This document shows positions 35,191 through 42,928 of a DNA stretch of 64,000 nt, piece by piece. The stretch is taken from the NCBI RefSeq assembly GCF_025399895.1, contig NZ_JAODUA010000002.1, forward strand, positions 310,001-374,000, given 5' to 3'. The DNA is from Streptomyces sp. ASQP_92 (GTDB lineage: Bacteria; Actinomycetota; Actinomycetes; Streptomycetales; Streptomycetaceae). A program made the translations under genes and the position numbers. The notes beneath the pieces were generated by a model that worked only from the letters and a program-made list of their open reading frames with translations, searched no databases and had not been told where the DNA came from. Numbering within the stretch: the stretch's first letter is position 1; the number at the start of each line of letters is the position of its first letter.

Positions 35191-35661
35191 GTGACCGTTC
35201 CCCAGCACCGACCCGCCCAGCCCGTCTCGCGCGGCCCCCGCCGTCGCGCCGGTTTCGCGACGGCGACCGGTCTGCTCCTGGCCCTCGCCATCCCCGCGCT
35301 CGCCGGCACCGCGCACGCCGACGCACCGAGCGCCGGGCCCAGGCCCGCTGCCGTCGCGGCCGAGCCGAGCAGCGCCCCCTCCTCGCCGGTCAAGCGGCCG
35401 GGCAAGAACGCGCAGCCGCCCGCGCCCTCGACCGCGCGGCCCGAGGCGAGCGCCCCGCCGGCCGAGGGCCCTGCCGTGCGGCCCGAGGGGAGCGCCCCGC
35501 CGGCCGGGCCCGCCGCCGCCCCCGCGCCCTCCGACCAGAAGGAGCTCGCCCATACTGGTTCGTCCACGACCAACACCGCGATGGGGGTCGGAGCCGGCGC
35601 GCTCATCCTGACGGGCGCCGGCGCCCTCTACGCCGTCCGGCGGCGGCAGCAGCAGAACTGA
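35191..35661 (+). CDS. Sortase-anchored (LAxTG) Ala/Pro-rich surface protein
   Basis: The 156-residue protein has a signal peptide (hydrophobic about 24-40, cleavage near A43-A44) and a low-complexity Ala/Pro/Ser body with a partial repeat RPE(A/G)SAPPA. The C-terminal sorting signal is LAHTG, a hydrophobic helix (MGVGAGALILTGAGALYAV) and RRRQQQN. LAxTG is the recognition motif of class E sortases that anchor Streptomyces chaplins and other surface proteins. The start is GTG 35191 with GGAG nine bases upstream; GTG 35176 lacks a ribosome site. No sortase gene is adjacent. Confidence 0.85.
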   Translation: MTVPQHRPAQPVSRGPRRRAGFATATGLLLALAIPALAGTAHADAPSAGPRPAAVAAEPSSAPSSPVKRPGKNAQPPAPSTARPEASAPPAEGPAVRPEGSAPPAGPAAAPAPSDQKELAHTGSSTTNTAMGVGAGALILTGAGALYAVRRRQQQN

Positions 35662-35675
35662 AGCACCCGGGCAAC

Positions 35676-35705
35676 GGCCCCGCCTCTCCCAGGAGGGGCG
35701 GGGCC
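35676..35705 (+). terminator. Hairpin between the LAxTG and sigma-factor genes
   Basis: GGCCCCGCC (35676-35684) pairs with GGCGGGGCC (35697-35705), with additional inner pairing of CTC with GAG. It lies 15 bases after the LAxTG stop. Confidence 0.65.
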
Positions 35706-35728
35706 ACGCCCGCGTATCCGAGGAACTG

Positions 35729-36385
35729 ATGGAGCACACCGTCGCCCCGCACCCGGCCCTCTTCACCCCCCGCGCGCTCGCGCCCCGGTGGCGCGGGCTG
35801 CTGCGCCGTGGCCGGACCGAACCCCGAGCCCTGCGCGCGCGCCCGCCGGTACCCGGCGGCCCGAGCGCGTTCACCGGCGTGCACGGGCCCGACGCGGGGC
35901 CGCCCACCCTCAGCGAGCTCTACCACGCCCACCGCCTCGCGATGGTGCGTCTCGCCGTCATGCTGGTCGACGACCGGGCCACCGCCGAGGACGTCGTCCA
36001 GGACGCCTTCACCGCCCTGTACCGGCGCCACGGCGAGCGCGTCGAGGAGATCGACAACGCGCTCGCCTATCTGCGCACCGCCGTCGTCAACGCCTCGCGG
36101 TCCGTGCTGCGCCGCCGCCGCACCGCCCGCGGCTACACCCCGCCCCACGAACCGGACGCGCCCTCGGCGGAGGAACGCGTCGTCCTCGACGAGGAACACC
36201 GCGAAGTCCTCGCCGCGCTCGGGCAGTTGACGGTGCGTCGGCGCGAGGTGCTCGTCCTGCGGTACTGGAGCGACCTCACGGAGGCGGAGATCGCGACGAC
36301 CCTCGGCATCAGCCGGGGCTCGGTGAAGTCCATCGCGAGCCGGGCCCTCGACTCGCTGGAGAAGATCCTGGAGGCACGGGCATGA
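35729..36385 (+). CDS. SigE-family ECF RNA polymerase sigma factor
   Basis: The 218-residue protein has region 2 at about 62-130 (LSELYHAHRLAMVRLAVMLV, DRATAEDVVQDAF, ALYRRHG) and region 4 at about 155-213 (LTVRRREVLVLRYWSDLTEAEIATTLGISRGSVKSIASRAL). An Arg/Pro-rich extension of about 55 residues precedes region 2. It starts at ATG 35729 after GAGGAA. Its stop overlaps the next start in ATGA. The coupled small membrane protein gene is the usual place for an anti-sigma factor. Targets are unknown. Confidence 0.92.
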   Translation: MEHTVAPHPALFTPRALAPRWRGLLRRGRTEPRALRARPPVPGGPSAFTGVHGPDAGPPTLSELYHAHRLAMVRLAVMLVDDRATAEDVVQDAFTALYRRHGERVEEIDNALAYLRTAVVNASRSVLRRRRTARGYTPPHEPDAPSAEERVVLDEEHREVLAALGQLTVRRREVLVLRYWSDLTEAEIATTLGISRGSVKSIASRALDSLEKILEARA

Positions 36386-36909
36386 GCGGCCACGGGAACG
36401 GGCCCGGAATCCCCGAGCGCCCGGTCGAGAGGCGGCTGCGCGCCGCGCTGGCCGCCCGTGCGGACAGCATCGCGCCCGGTGATCTGCGCCCCGCCGATCC
36501 GCCGGGCCGGCCGCTGCGCCGCGCCCCGCTGGCCCGGCTGCGCCGGCGCCGTTTCGCCCTGCCGCTGGCCGCCCTGGCCACGGCGGCGGCCATCGCGGCC
36601 GGCTGGTTCACCCTGGCCCCCGGGCCCGACGTGCGGCGCCCCCTGCCGGCCGGCTCGCCGGGCCCGGTCGAGCCCCCGCCGACGCATGGCCCGCCCACCC
36701 TCGTCCCGGCGACGCCGACGCCGACGCCGGTCCCGGCGGAGCCTCCGGCGGCCCCCAGCCGTACGCCCTCCGTCGACCGCTCCAGGACGCCGGGCGGGGA
36801 GCCGGTCCCCAACCCCTCGACGCCGTCGGCCGATCCGGGCAGGGAAGGCCCGCGGCGCGGGACGACACCGGCCGGGTCGGCCCCGCCGTCCCGGCCGCCG
36901 GGCCGCTGA
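36382..36909 (+). CDS. Single-pass membrane protein, probable partner of the sigma factor
   Basis: The 175-residue protein starts in an ATGA overlap with the sigma gene. It has a cytosolic N-terminus (RLRAALAARADSIAPGDLRP, about 18-37), a basic stop (RLRRRRF) and one membrane helix (about 58-76). A long exported Pro/Thr-rich tail with PTPTPTPVP low complexity follows. The layout, with short helical N-domain, membrane helix and outside sensor tail, fits a membrane anti-sigma factor, but no recognisable ZAS zinc motif is present. It could also be a non-inhibitory accessory protein. Confidence 0.75.
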   Translation: MSGHGNGPGIPERPVERRLRAALAARADSIAPGDLRPADPPGRPLRRAPLARLRRRRFALPLAALATAAAIAAGWFTLAPGPDVRRPLPAGSPGPVEPPPTHGPPTLVPATPTPTPVPAEPPAAPSRTPSVDRSRTPGGEPVPNPSTPSADPGREGPRRGTTPAGSAPPSRPPGR

Positions 36910-36912
36910 GCG

Positions 36913-37755
36913 TCAGACCTCGCGGGCCGCCGCGCGCCCGCGCCGCCACAGGACCGCGGGCACCGCGCCCACCAGGGCGAGCGCATCGGGTGCGAGGGCG
37001 GCCGCCGTGTTGATCCCGGGCCGGTCGAAGGTGTCCGGGACGGGCAGCGTCGCCCAGTGCGACAGGGGCCAGGCGACCACGAAGGCGCGGCCGACCGCCT
37101 GGTCGACGGGGACGAATCCGTGGTTCTTGTCGGCCTGGTGGTAGCGGGAGTCCTCGGAGTCCTGCCGGTGGTCGCCCATCATCCACAGCGTGCCGGCCGG
37201 GACGGTGACCTTGAACCGGCCGCCCCGGGTGTCGTCGGAGCAGGGCGTGTTCCCGGGGAAGACATAGGGCTCGGTGAGCGGCTTGCCGTTGACGGTGAGG
37301 GGGCCGGCGCCCTTGCACTCCACGGTGTCACCGCCGACCCCGATGACCCGCTTGATCAGGTCGTGCTCGTCCGCCGAGGGCATGACGCCGACGAACGACA
37401 GCGCCTTCTGGACGATGTTCGGGTGCGAAGTGGGCTCGCCGGACAGCCAGTTGTCGGGATCGTGGAAGACGACGACCTCGCCGCGCTCGGGCTCCGAGCC
37501 GAACCACGGGGTCAGCTTGTCGACGAGGACGCGGTCGCCGGGCTGGAGCGCGTTCTGCATGGACTCCGACGGGATGGAGAACGCCTGCACCAGGAACGTC
37601 TTGATGAGCAGCGCGAGCACCAGCGCGGCCACGACGAGGATCGGCAGCTCCTTCCAGAAGGAGCGGTGTTTGGCCGGCCGGGAGCGGTGCGGCCCACCGG
37701 AGTCCTCGCCGCCGGCCCGGGGGCCTCCGTCCGCGCCGACCGCTGAATTCCCCAC
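36913..37755 (-). CDS. lepB: Type I signal peptidase
   Basis: The 280-residue protein has one N-terminal membrane helix (38-58) followed by the catalytic serine S65 in FSIPSESM and the lysine general base K135 in HDLIKRVIGV, with GDHRQDSEDSRYH as the conserved box E. It removes signal peptides on the outer face of the membrane. A second hydrophobic segment near the C-terminus (about 248-268) suggests a further helix, as in some Streptomyces Sip proteins. The start is GTG 37755 after AAGGAG. Only three bases separate it from the convergent gene. Confidence 0.93.
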   Translation of the reverse strand: MGNSAVGADGGPRAGGEDSGGPHRSRPAKHRSFWKELPILVVAALVLALLIKTFLVQAFSIPSESMQNALQPGDRVLVDKLTPWFGSEPERGEVVVFHDPDNWLSGEPTSHPNIVQKALSFVGVMPSADEHDLIKRVIGVGGDTVECKGAGPLTVNGKPLTEPYVFPGNTPCSDDTRGGRFKVTVPAGTLWMMGDHRQDSEDSRYHQADKNHGFVPVDQAVGRAFVVAWPLSHWATLPVPDTFDRPGINTAAALAPDALALVGAVPAVLWRRGRAAAREV

Positions 37756-37911
37756 GCCCGCTCCTTCGTTCGTACCTCACCCACGCGCCCGCGGCGTGGA
37801 TGCCCGACCTGCCCGGTGAACGGTAGTTCCCGGCGGCCCGGATCACCGGGGGCCCCGCTCGGTGTTCGGCGGCATTCCTGCATCCGAAGGACACGGCGCG
37901 GCGGAGGCGGT

Positions 37912-39018
37912 TCAGGAGGCGGGCTCGGGCCCCTGCATGTGAGCGCTGATCCACTGGATGAGTCCGCCGTTGGCCATGTTCGGCACGTACGTCTTGGCGT
38001 TGTGGCCGCCGCCCTGGATGACGCTGAGCTTCGTCTTGACCGGACCCTTGGTGTACTTGGCGATGAACTCCTCGATCTTCGGCTTGGCTTGCGCGTCGGA
38101 GCCCACGGTGCCGACCTGGAAGGCCAGATAGACGTCGGGGCTCTTCGCGGCGATCAGCTTCTGGGCGAGGAGGTTGGGGTTGTTCTCCGCCTTCTCCTTG
38201 TCGTGCCCCGCCCACAGCCGGGAGTCGGGGACGATGTCGGGGCCCGACGCGATGACGGCCTTGAACTGGCCGGGCTTCTGCAACACGCTCTTGAGGCCGG
38301 CGAACCCTCCGGTCGACGAGCCCATGAAGGCCCAGCCGTCACGGGACTTGACCGTACGGAAGTTGGCCTTGATGAGGTCGGGCACGTCCTCGGTGAGCCA
38401 GGTGCCCATTTTGGGCTGGCCGGGAATGTCACTGGCGTCCCAGTACAGGCCGCCCGTGTCCGGATGGGGGTTGAGGACCGGCATCGCGAGGATGAAGGGG
38501 AGGCTCTTGCCCTCCTTGGACCACTGGGAGATGCTCGCCTCCAGCTTGAGGTCCGTGCCCATCCAGTAGTTGGAGGGGTAGCCGGCGCCGCCCGGCAGCG
38601 CGACCATCACCGGGAAGCCGCTCTTGGCGTACTTCGGGTCCTTGTACTCCGGCGGGACCCAGACCCAGACCTTGCCCGTGAACCCGGACTTCTTGCCCTC
38701 CAGGGTCGTCACGGCGATCTTGGTGCCGTTCTCGGGAACCGTGCCGGCCACCGTGAACTTGGCTTCGGGACCGGTCGGCATGAGCACCTTGGAGTTGGCC
38801 GACCTGCCCCCGTCACCACCCCCGGGCTTGTCGCCCCCGCCGCCCTGCCCGAAGCTGATCGCGTCACCCTTGTCGGAGAAGACGTCGAAGTAGTTCAGGA
38901 CGGGCCACGCGATCAGGCCGAGCACGGTGACGGCGACCAGGCCGAGTATCCAGCGCTTGGCGCGGATGGCCCGGCGGTGGCCCCGAGACTGGTAGGCCCC
39001 GTGGCGGGGGTGGGTCAT
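37912..39018 (-). CDS. Membrane-anchored esterase (alpha/beta hydrolase, esterase D-like)
   Basis: The 368-residue protein has a basic cytosolic head, one membrane helix (about 23-42), a Gly-rich linker and an exported alpha/beta hydrolase domain. The nucleophile elbow is G233-S-S235-T-G237 (AFMGSSTGGF), and the His of GGGHNAKTY near the C-terminus is the probable base. It resembles the enterochelin-esterase/antigen 85-like group, whose members act on cell-envelope or siderophore esters. The start is ATG 39018 after CGGAG. A 17-base inverted repeat lies about 90 bases upstream. Confidence 0.87.
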   Translation of the reverse strand: MTHPRHGAYQSRGHRRAIRAKRWILGLVAVTVLGLIAWPVLNYFDVFSDKGDAISFGQGGGGDKPGGGDGGRSANSKVLMPTGPEAKFTVAGTVPENGTKIAVTTLEGKKSGFTGKVWVWVPPEYKDPKYAKSGFPVMVALPGGAGYPSNYWMGTDLKLEASISQWSKEGKSLPFILAMPVLNPHPDTGGLYWDASDIPGQPKMGTWLTEDVPDLIKANFRTVKSRDGWAFMGSSTGGFAGLKSVLQKPGQFKAVIASGPDIVPDSRLWAGHDKEKAENNPNLLAQKLIAAKSPDVYLAFQVGTVGSDAQAKPKIEEFIAKYTKGPVKTKLSVIQGGGHNAKTYVPNMANGGLIQWISAHMQGPEPAS

Positions 39019-39105
39019 TGCGATCGCTCCGGGTGGTTCTGTGGCCCAAGGGCATGCCTGTTCGTTCCACCAGGGCTGATGGGCGGGAAGGGGCAAAGGG
39101 TTCCG

Positions 39106-39122
39106 GATTTGTCTTACAAATC
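39106..39122. promoter_or_regulatory. Inverted repeat GATTTGT-CTT-ACAAATC
   Basis: Seven-base arms (39106-39112 and 39116-39122) surround CTT. The site is strikingly AT-rich for this genome and is 88 bases upstream of the esterase gene, so it is a candidate operator. Confidence 0.5.
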
Positions 39123-39216
39123 TTGTGAAAGTGACCGATCCGCTCCGGTGAGGACCGGGTGGCGCCCTCGCCGTCCGCCCTCCCCCCTTCCCGCGACCTG
39201 CCCGCCCCCGTGAGCG

Positions 39217-39238
39217 GCGCCCCTTCTGTCAGGGGCGC
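39217..39238 (-). terminator. Small hairpin at the end of the GNAT gene
   Basis: GCGCCCC (39217-39223) pairs with GGGGCGC (39232-39238) with the GNAT stop codon in the loop. It may end the GNAT transcript before the esterase promoter. Confidence 0.45.
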
Positions 39239-39987
39239 AGTCCGTGACGTACCCAGACGTTGGGTTCCACATAGCTCACCCGGTCATGGCGGGTGTCACA
39301 GTGCACCGGAACCAGGGCCGCCGGGACCTCGATCTCGCCGTCCCGGTCGAAGGGGAGGCCGGTCCAGCGGCGCCACTCGGCCGGGGTCCCGCTCACCGTC
39401 ATGGAGGCGGCGGCCGCCTTCTCGATCGTGCCGCCCGCCTTGACGTGGACCCGCAACCACGGATCGGTGGGCAGCCCGTCGTCCCTGACCTCGCGCAGGT
39501 ACTCGGCCATGGGAAGGCGGGGCCGCAGATGCTTGGCCGTCGGACGCACCGGCGCGACCAGAGCGGCGAGCCCCTGGCGTTTCACCGCCTCGCGCATCGC
39601 GGCCAGCATCCGGTAGGAGAGGCCGCGCCCCAGGTGACCGACGTCGATGGTGATCTCCAGGGCGCTCGCCGTGGTCACGGCACGGCCGCGCCGAAGGTCG
39701 TCGAAGGCCCACGCGAGGACCTGGTCCCAGCCCCGGTCCGGCATCTCCTCGCGCCCTTCGAGCGCCGCGTTGAACGGGACGCTGAACCCCCGGGCGATCA
39801 CCCGGCCGCCCTGGGTGGCCACCACGCAGTACTGCGGGAACTCCTCGGGCACCCGGCTCAGCAGGGCGTAGCCGACCAGGTCCCGGGCGATGAACTCCGG
39901 CCAGGTGTCGTCGATGTCGTAGACGCGGGTGGCCAGTTCGGGCCGTTCGGCGAGGGTGCCGATCTCTATGTCGTCGCTGTGAGTCAC
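39229..39987 (-). CDS. GNAT-family N-acetyltransferase-like protein
   Basis: The 252-residue protein has a GNAT core: QYCVVATQGGRVIARGFSVP as strands 2-3, LEITIDVGHLGRGLSYRMLA as strand 4 and the acetyl-CoA loop (H-L-G-R-G-L-S instead of Q/R-G-x-G-x-G/A), and VAPVRPTAKHLRPRLP near the active site. The C-terminal part (W-R-R-W-T-G-L-P-F) is typical of a Streptomyces subgroup. The substrate is unknown. The start is GTG 39987 with only a weak ribosome site. It heads the same strand as the esterase gene. Confidence 0.82.
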   Translation of the reverse strand: MTHSDDIEIGTLAERPELATRVYDIDDTWPEFIARDLVGYALLSRVPEEFPQYCVVATQGGRVIARGFSVPFNAALEGREEMPDRGWDQVLAWAFDDLRRGRAVTTASALEITIDVGHLGRGLSYRMLAAMREAVKRQGLAALVAPVRPTAKHLRPRLPMAEYLREVRDDGLPTDPWLRVHVKAGGTIEKAAAASMTVSGTPAEWRRWTGLPFDRDGEIEVPAALVPVHCDTRHDRVSYVEPNVWVRHGLRP

Positions 39988-40336
39988 GATCGGGAGCCTG
40001 TCAGAAGCCGCGGGGCCCCGCCAACGCTTTCCGCTCGGGGCCCTTCATCGCGCGCCCGGCCCCGCCGACGGGCCGCCGGGCGCGAAGGCCGAGCCATGTG
40101 CGCGTCGCCCGCCAACGGCCCGAGCGCGGACACGCGGTGGCAATGCCGGGCCCGGCGCGGGTGGAGGCGGATGCTTGTCTCTGCTCGTCCGAGGGGAGCC
40201 ATTGACAAGAACGAGCGCCAGTACTGCACTGGCGGGTGCCCTCCGGCAGGCTCGAGCGCCGGCGGGATCGGCACCTTCCCTGCCGCCTACGCATCCCGCC
40301 CGGGCCGCGAACGGCCGGGCCAGGAAGGAATCTGTC
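39988..40336. other. 349-base divergent region before the alpha-galactosidase gene
   Basis: No gene is convincing. A frame that extends the galactosidase upstream to 40175 lacks a ribosome site and would bury the signal peptide. The region holds the 12-bp palindrome GCGGGGCCCCGC (40010-40021), a strong hairpin (40051-40084) and a TTGACA hexamer (40202-40207) with no good -10 match. Confidence 0.6.
40051..40084. terminator. 10-bp GC hairpin in a divergent promoter region
   Basis: CGCGCCCGGC (40051-40060) pairs with GCCGGGCGCG (40075-40084) around 14 bases. It lies downstream of no gene. It may shield the two divergent transcripts from each other, or end an antisense transcript. Confidence 0.45.
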
Positions 40337-42046
40337 GTGCCGTCACTTCCTACCCGGCGCCGGAGACTCGCCGTACTGCTGGCCACTCTGCTGGCCGTTC
40401 CGCTGACCGCGACCGGAGCCTTCGCCGCCGCGACCCCGTCGGCACCCGGGGCCCTCGCCCACAGCAGCCCGCTCGCCGCCACCCCGCCCATGGGCTGGAA
40501 CAACTGGGCGCACTACATGTGCGACATCAGCGAACGGACCGTGCTGCACAACGCCGACGCCCTGGTCTCCACGGGCCTCGCCGCCAAGGGCTACGACACG
40601 GTCACCGTGGACGACTGCTGGATGGCCAAGAACCGTGACAGCGCGGGCGGCCTCGTCGCGGACCCGGTGCGCTTTCCGCACGGCATGGCCTGGCTCGGCT
40701 CCTATCTGCACGCGCGCGGCCTGAAGTTCGGCATCTACGAGGACGCGGGCTCGGCCACCTGCGAGGGATACCCCGGCAGCGGACGGCCCCAGGGCGGCGG
40801 CCCCGACCACTTCGCGCAGGACACCGACACCTTCGCGTCCTGGGGCGTGGACTACCTCAAACTCGACGGCTGCAACATGTACGTCGCCCCCGGCCAGACC
40901 AAGGAAGCCGCCTACCGTCAGGCGTACGACGCCGAGGCCGCCGCGCTGCGGGACTCCGGGCGGGACATCGTCTTCTCCGAATCGGCGCCCGCCTACTTCC
41001 AGCCGGACCAGGAGTGGGGCACCCGGGACTGGTTCTCGGTGCTCTCGTGGGTCGGGCAGGACGGCCAGCTCTGGCGCGAGGGCACGGACATCGTGGTGTA
41101 CGACCCGCGCAAGCCCGACGCGAGCCGCTGGGCGAGCGTGCTGCACAACTACGGCTACAACCGCTGGATCGGCCGCTACGCCGGGCCCGGCAACTGGAAC
41201 GACCCGGACTTCCTGCTGGCCGGCGACCCGGGTCTGACCGCCGACGAGTCGCGCAGCCAGGTGGCGCTCTGGTCGATGATGGCCGCCCCGATGATCCTCT
41301 CCTCCGACGTGGCCGCCCTCACCCCGGCCGGGCTCGCGGCCCTGTCCAACGACGGGCTGCTCGCCGTGGACCAGGACCCCCTGGGGCGCCAGGCCGGGGT
41401 GGTCGCCACCAACGGCACCACCGATGTGCTGGCCCGTCCGCTCGCGGGCGGCGACCGGGCCGTCGCCGTGCTGAACCGGTCCTCCTCGGCCCGGAGCGTG
41501 ACCACGAGCCTCGCCTCCATCGGCCTGCCGGGCTGCGCGGTGAGCGCCAGGAACCTGTGGACCGGGGCCCGTTCGACCACGTCCACGGCGCTGACCGCGA
41601 CCATCGCGGCCCACGGCACCGCGATCTGGCGGCTCACCCCGGGCGCCGGCTGCGCCCCCGCCGTGCCCACCGGTCAGCTGACCGGCAACGGCGCCAACTG
41701 CGCGGACGTGTCCAACAGCGGTATCGCGGACGGCACTTCGGTGCTCCTGCGGCCCTGCACCTCCCACGCCAACCAGCGCTGGAGCCTGGCCGGCGACGGC
41801 ACCGTACGGGCGCTCGGCAAGTGTCTGACGGCCGCCGGTTCCCGCGCGGGCAGCGCCGCCGTCCTGTCGTCCTGCACGGGCGCGGGCGCCCAGCACTGGA
41901 GCACCGACCGGGACGGCATGCTGATCAACGCCGCATCGGGGCTGTGCCTCGATGTGTACGGAGGCGGCACGGCGAGCGGCACCAGGATCGACACCTGGAA
42001 CTGCGGTGACCACCAGGCCAACCAGACCTGGGCGCTGCCCGTGTGA
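40337..42046 (+). CDS. Secreted GH27 alpha-galactosidase with ricin-type lectin domain
   Basis: The 569-residue protein has a signal peptide (basic RRRR then hydrophobic 11-29). A GH27 barrel follows: PPMGWNNW at its start, nucleophile D177 in DYLKLDGC, and probable acid/base D251 in REGTDI. A C-terminal beta-trefoil (about 445-569) has QxW-like repeats (ANQRW, AQHW, ANQTW). The lectin should hold the enzyme on galactose-containing polysaccharide outside the cell. The start is GTG 40337 after AGGAAGGA. Its stop lies eight bases from the convergent Cyt-like gene. Beta-L-arabinopyranosidase activity, also found in GH27, is the main alternative. Confidence 0.92.
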   Translation: MPSLPTRRRRLAVLLATLLAVPLTATGAFAAATPSAPGALAHSSPLAATPPMGWNNWAHYMCDISERTVLHNADALVSTGLAAKGYDTVTVDDCWMAKNRDSAGGLVADPVRFPHGMAWLGSYLHARGLKFGIYEDAGSATCEGYPGSGRPQGGGPDHFAQDTDTFASWGVDYLKLDGCNMYVAPGQTKEAAYRQAYDAEAAALRDSGRDIVFSESAPAYFQPDQEWGTRDWFSVLSWVGQDGQLWREGTDIVVYDPRKPDASRWASVLHNYGYNRWIGRYAGPGNWNDPDFLLAGDPGLTADESRSQVALWSMMAAPMILSSDVAALTPAGLAALSNDGLLAVDQDPLGRQAGVVATNGTTDVLARPLAGGDRAVAVLNRSSSARSVTTSLASIGLPGCAVSARNLWTGARSTTSTALTATIAAHGTAIWRLTPGAGCAPAVPTGQLTGNGANCADVSNSGIADGTSVLLRPCTSHANQRWSLAGDGTVRALGKCLTAAGSRAGSAAVLSSCTGAGAQHWSTDRDGMLINAASGLCLDVYGGGTASGTRIDTWNCGDHQANQTWALPV

Positions 42047-42054
42047 GGGAGGGC

Positions 42055-42645
42055 TCAGAGGGCGGGGGCGAGGTCCTGTCGCACGCTGATCGCGTCGAGG
42101 CGGAGCGTGACCGCCGCGGTGTCCTCGGCGCCCAGCGACAGGAACGTCGCCCGGTCGGCGGCGACGGTCACCTCGACCCGGAAGGCGACCACATACAGCT
42201 GGGCGCCGGTCTCCTCGTCCTGGAGGGCGAAGAGAAGGTGGGCGAAGTAGCGGGTGCCCTCCGCGCAGTCCTGGAAGGAGAGGTGCGGCGCCCCCTCCTG
42301 TGCGCCGATGAACACCCCGGCCAGCGCGGCATCCGCCTTCTCCCAGAAGGCGGGGTTGGCGAAGGGTTCGACCAGCGCCTGGCGCACGGCCTGCCGAAGG
42401 GTGAGGACCATGACCTGGAGAGGCGCCGTCTCCTGGAGACCGAAGCCAGGGATGATCTTGACGACGGAGCTGTTCGGCAGGGCCCGCGCGGCCGACCGCA
42501 CGGCCGCGAAGTCGAAGTCGCCGACGGCCGGTGCGATCGCCTCCTGAAGGGCGGTCTCGGCGGCCCGCACCTGGTCCAGCGCCTCGGGGCCCACTTCGAC
42601 GACCGTCCTGAAGGCGGCCCTTGTGCTGATGGCCCGGTCAACCAT
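42055..42645 (-). CDS. Cyt delta-endotoxin-like (Bac_thur_toxin family) protein
   Basis: The 196-residue protein resembles the single-domain Cyt toxins of Bacillus thuringiensis along most of its length, judged from memory of Cyt2A. Residues 44-63 (DFDF..A...ALPNSSVV) align with the NFNF...IPNSAIV block. Residues 76-101 (LQVMVLTLRQAV..AL...NPAFW) align with the SVMVEQLKKIIQEVL...SFW helix pair, and 138-155 (LFALQDEETGAQLYVVAF) with LFSIQNEDTGAVM. Cyt proteins insert into lipid membranes as beta-strand pores; relatives include fungal volvatoxin A2. No signal peptide or membrane helix is present, as in Cyt toxins. The N-terminal propeptide is short. The start is ATG 42645 after GGGAG. It stands alone, divergent from the choline operon. 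Confidence 0.75.
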   Translation of the reverse strand: MVDRAISTRAAFRTVVEVGPEALDQVRAAETALQEAIAPAVGDFDFAAVRSAARALPNSSVVKIIPGFGLQETAPLQVMVLTLRQAVRQALVEPFANPAFWEKADAALAGVFIGAQEGAPHLSFQDCAEGTRYFAHLLFALQDEETGAQLYVVAFRVEVTVAADRATFLSLGAEDTAAVTLRLDAISVRQDLAPAL

Positions 42646-42830
42646 GGCTGCTCCCGCGGGGATTGGAAGTGATCAATCGCAGACGCGTCAGTATGCACAA
42701 GCGGTCCCGAACGGGCGGAGCGGTCTCACCATCCGTACGCGCAGGGCCCTGGGGGAGTGACCGGGTCCCGCGCCCGTGACCGAAGGTAACCAAGCACACC
42801 ACTCTGACCTGCATAAACCACGGAAAGTGA

Positions 42831-42855
42831 CACCCGTCACGTCGGGTGATTTTTT
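42831..42855 (+). promoter_or_regulatory. Hairpin plus T6 run in the leader of the choline operon
   Basis: CACCCG (42831-42836) pairs with CGGGTG (42843-42848), directly followed by A and TTTTTT (42850-42855). An overlapping alternative pairing is GTGAC/GTCAC (42827-42831 and 42836-42840). T-runs are rare in this genome. The structure looks like an intrinsic terminator placed 74 bases before the aldehyde dehydrogenase start, so attenuation is possible. Confidence 0.5.
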
Positions 42856-42862
42856 CGGCATG

Positions 42863-42881
42863 TTCCCCGCATACCGGGGAA
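42863..42881 (+). promoter_or_regulatory. Second leader hairpin TTCCCCG-CATAC-CGGGGAA
   Basis: A perfect seven-bp stem lies 48 bases before the aldehyde dehydrogenase start and seven bases after the T-run. Together with the first hairpin it gives a structured leader. No known riboswitch class is recognised. Confidence 0.45.
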
Positions 42882-42928
42882 GGGGCGTCGGTGGCCCTGA
42901 CCCAGCACCGCATCGGAGGATCCGAAAC

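Noticed and set aside
40175..40336. N-terminal extension of the alpha-galactosidase
   Set aside because: It would place 54 residues before the signal peptide and has no ribosome site. GTG 40337 is preceded by AGGAAGGA.
42780..42860. Possible glycine riboswitch before the aldehyde dehydrogenase gene (GACCGAAGG stretch)
   Set aside because: Only a short similarity to the glycine aptamer core is present. The conserved helices and second aptamer are not found.
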